Below, one piece after another: positions 5,065-5,519 of a DNA stretch of 5,519 bases. A program made the position numbers and the translations under genes. The stretch is from Thermodesulfovibrionia bacterium (GTDB lineage Bacteria; Nitrospirota; Thermodesulfovibrionia; UBA6902): positions 1-5,519 of the forward strand of contig CAMYJJ010000198.1 of NCBI GenBank assembly GCA_947258735.1, given 5' to 3'. Position 1 is the stretch's first letter, and each line of letters opens with the position of its first letter. The notes under the pieces were generated by a model that did no database searches, was not told the DNA's origin, and saw only the letters and a program-made list of their open reading frames with translations.

Positions 5065-5519
5065 ATGTCCGAATTTGAATTTATATTAAAAGCAGACCTG
5101 TTTCGAAAAGGTCTTACCGAGCAGAAGGCCGTGCTGAATGACTTCTGGAAAAAAGGATCGGACATACTGGAAGGTTCAGGAATACATCTAAAGCCGCTCC
5201 CGAAAAAATGGTTTTCACTTAGGCGCAACTATTTTTCCGTGTTGTTTATAGTTGTGTTTTTTGTCCTGAAGATTCCTAAACCCCGTTTCAGGTTTTATGC
5301 GAGACTGGACCACTGTCTCAGGACATGGGTGACAGCATGTGATAACCTGCTTGATGATGAACTGAAAGAGCTGATTTTAACAGACTTGCCTGAAGATGCG
5401 AGGATATTTAAATCTGTTCATACGATCATGGTTGCTGACAGGATATTTTTTTCTTTTATGATGGATGCTGTCAGGGAAGGGACAATAACTGAACAGGAAA
5501 TGCAGATGCTGCTCGGTCT
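5065..5519 (+). CDS. Putative class I isoprenoid-synthase-like protein (3' truncated)
   Basis: An open frame begins at ATG 5065 and runs off the window end after 151 full codons plus two bases of a Leu codon. The N-terminus is hydrophilic and basic (K-K, R-K-G and K-P-L-P-K-K-W clusters). A short hydrophobic stretch (about 58-70) may be a membrane-associated helix. A helical region follows, containing H-C-L-R-T-W-V-T-A-C-D-N-L-L-D-D-E (83-99). The D93-x3-D97-D98 pattern resembles the first Asp-rich, Mg-diphosphate-binding motif of class I isoprenoid synthases (prenyltransferases and squalene/phytoene synthases). The second Asp-rich motif, needed to support this, would lie beyond the edge. The identification rests on one motif and helical character, so other all-alpha families remain possible. 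The start is the first ATG in frame after the promoter-like pair. No Shine-Dalgarno sequence is visible. It is transcribed in the same direction as the DUF502 gene but is separated from it by 367 bp, so it is probably independent. Confidence 0.6.
   Translation, partial: MSEFEFILKADLFRKGLTEQKAVLNDFWKKGSDILEGSGIHLKPLPKKWFSLRRNYFSVLFIVVFFVLKIPKPRFRFYARLDHCLRTWVTACDNLLDDELKELILTDLPEDARIFKSVHTIMVADRIFFSFMMDAVREGTITEQEMQMLLG

Overview
The window reads as ordinary chromosomal DNA of a free-living bacterium with moderate GC. Housekeeping genes are packed on both strands and separated by short AT-rich, repeat-bearing gaps. There is no transposase, phage gene, CRISPR array, tRNA or rRNA. The protein types (an Smr-bearing MutS2, an Fe-S RlmD-type methyltransferase, a DUF502 membrane protein) and the intergenic short tandem repeats would suit a Nitrospirota- or Desulfobacterota-like Gram-negative lineage. 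That placement is inference from general feel, not a phylogenetic result.

Layout. Bases 2-97 are the last 31 codons of a gene ending in a zinc-ribbon half, most likely topA (DNA topoisomerase I). Bases 98-351 hold an 11-bp tandem repeat (206-300) and a possible mutS2 promoter. mutS2 (352-2730, +) is complete. It converges tail to tail, across 24 bp, with an RlmD/RumA-type 23S rRNA m5U methyltransferase gene (2755-4011, -). A 146-bp divergent gap, mostly a 7-bp tandem repeat (4042-4145), separates that gene from a DUF502 membrane protein gene (4158-4697, +), which has the only clear Shine-Dalgarno sequence among the full-length genes. Bases 4698-5064 contain no convincing large gene. They hold a long imperfect hairpin with a 14-bp perfect outer stem (4832-4923) behind a promoter-like TTGACA/AATAAT pair, then a repeated TATTCCTGA motif and a second promoter-like pair. 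From 5065 a gene with an Asp-rich motif (DNLLDDE) runs off the right edge; it may be a class I isoprenoid-synthase-like protein.

The genes do not form one pathway. TopA and MutS2 act on DNA topology and repair/recombination (MutS2 also has a ribosome-rescue role in some bacteria), RlmD modifies 23S rRNA, and DUF502 is an uncharacterised membrane protein. I see no clear undescribed multi-gene system. The most interesting material is non-coding: the promoter-linked hairpin, two tandem-repeat arrays with different periods (11 and 7 bp), and -10-like boxes very close to the start codons of three genes that lack a visible Shine-Dalgarno sequence.
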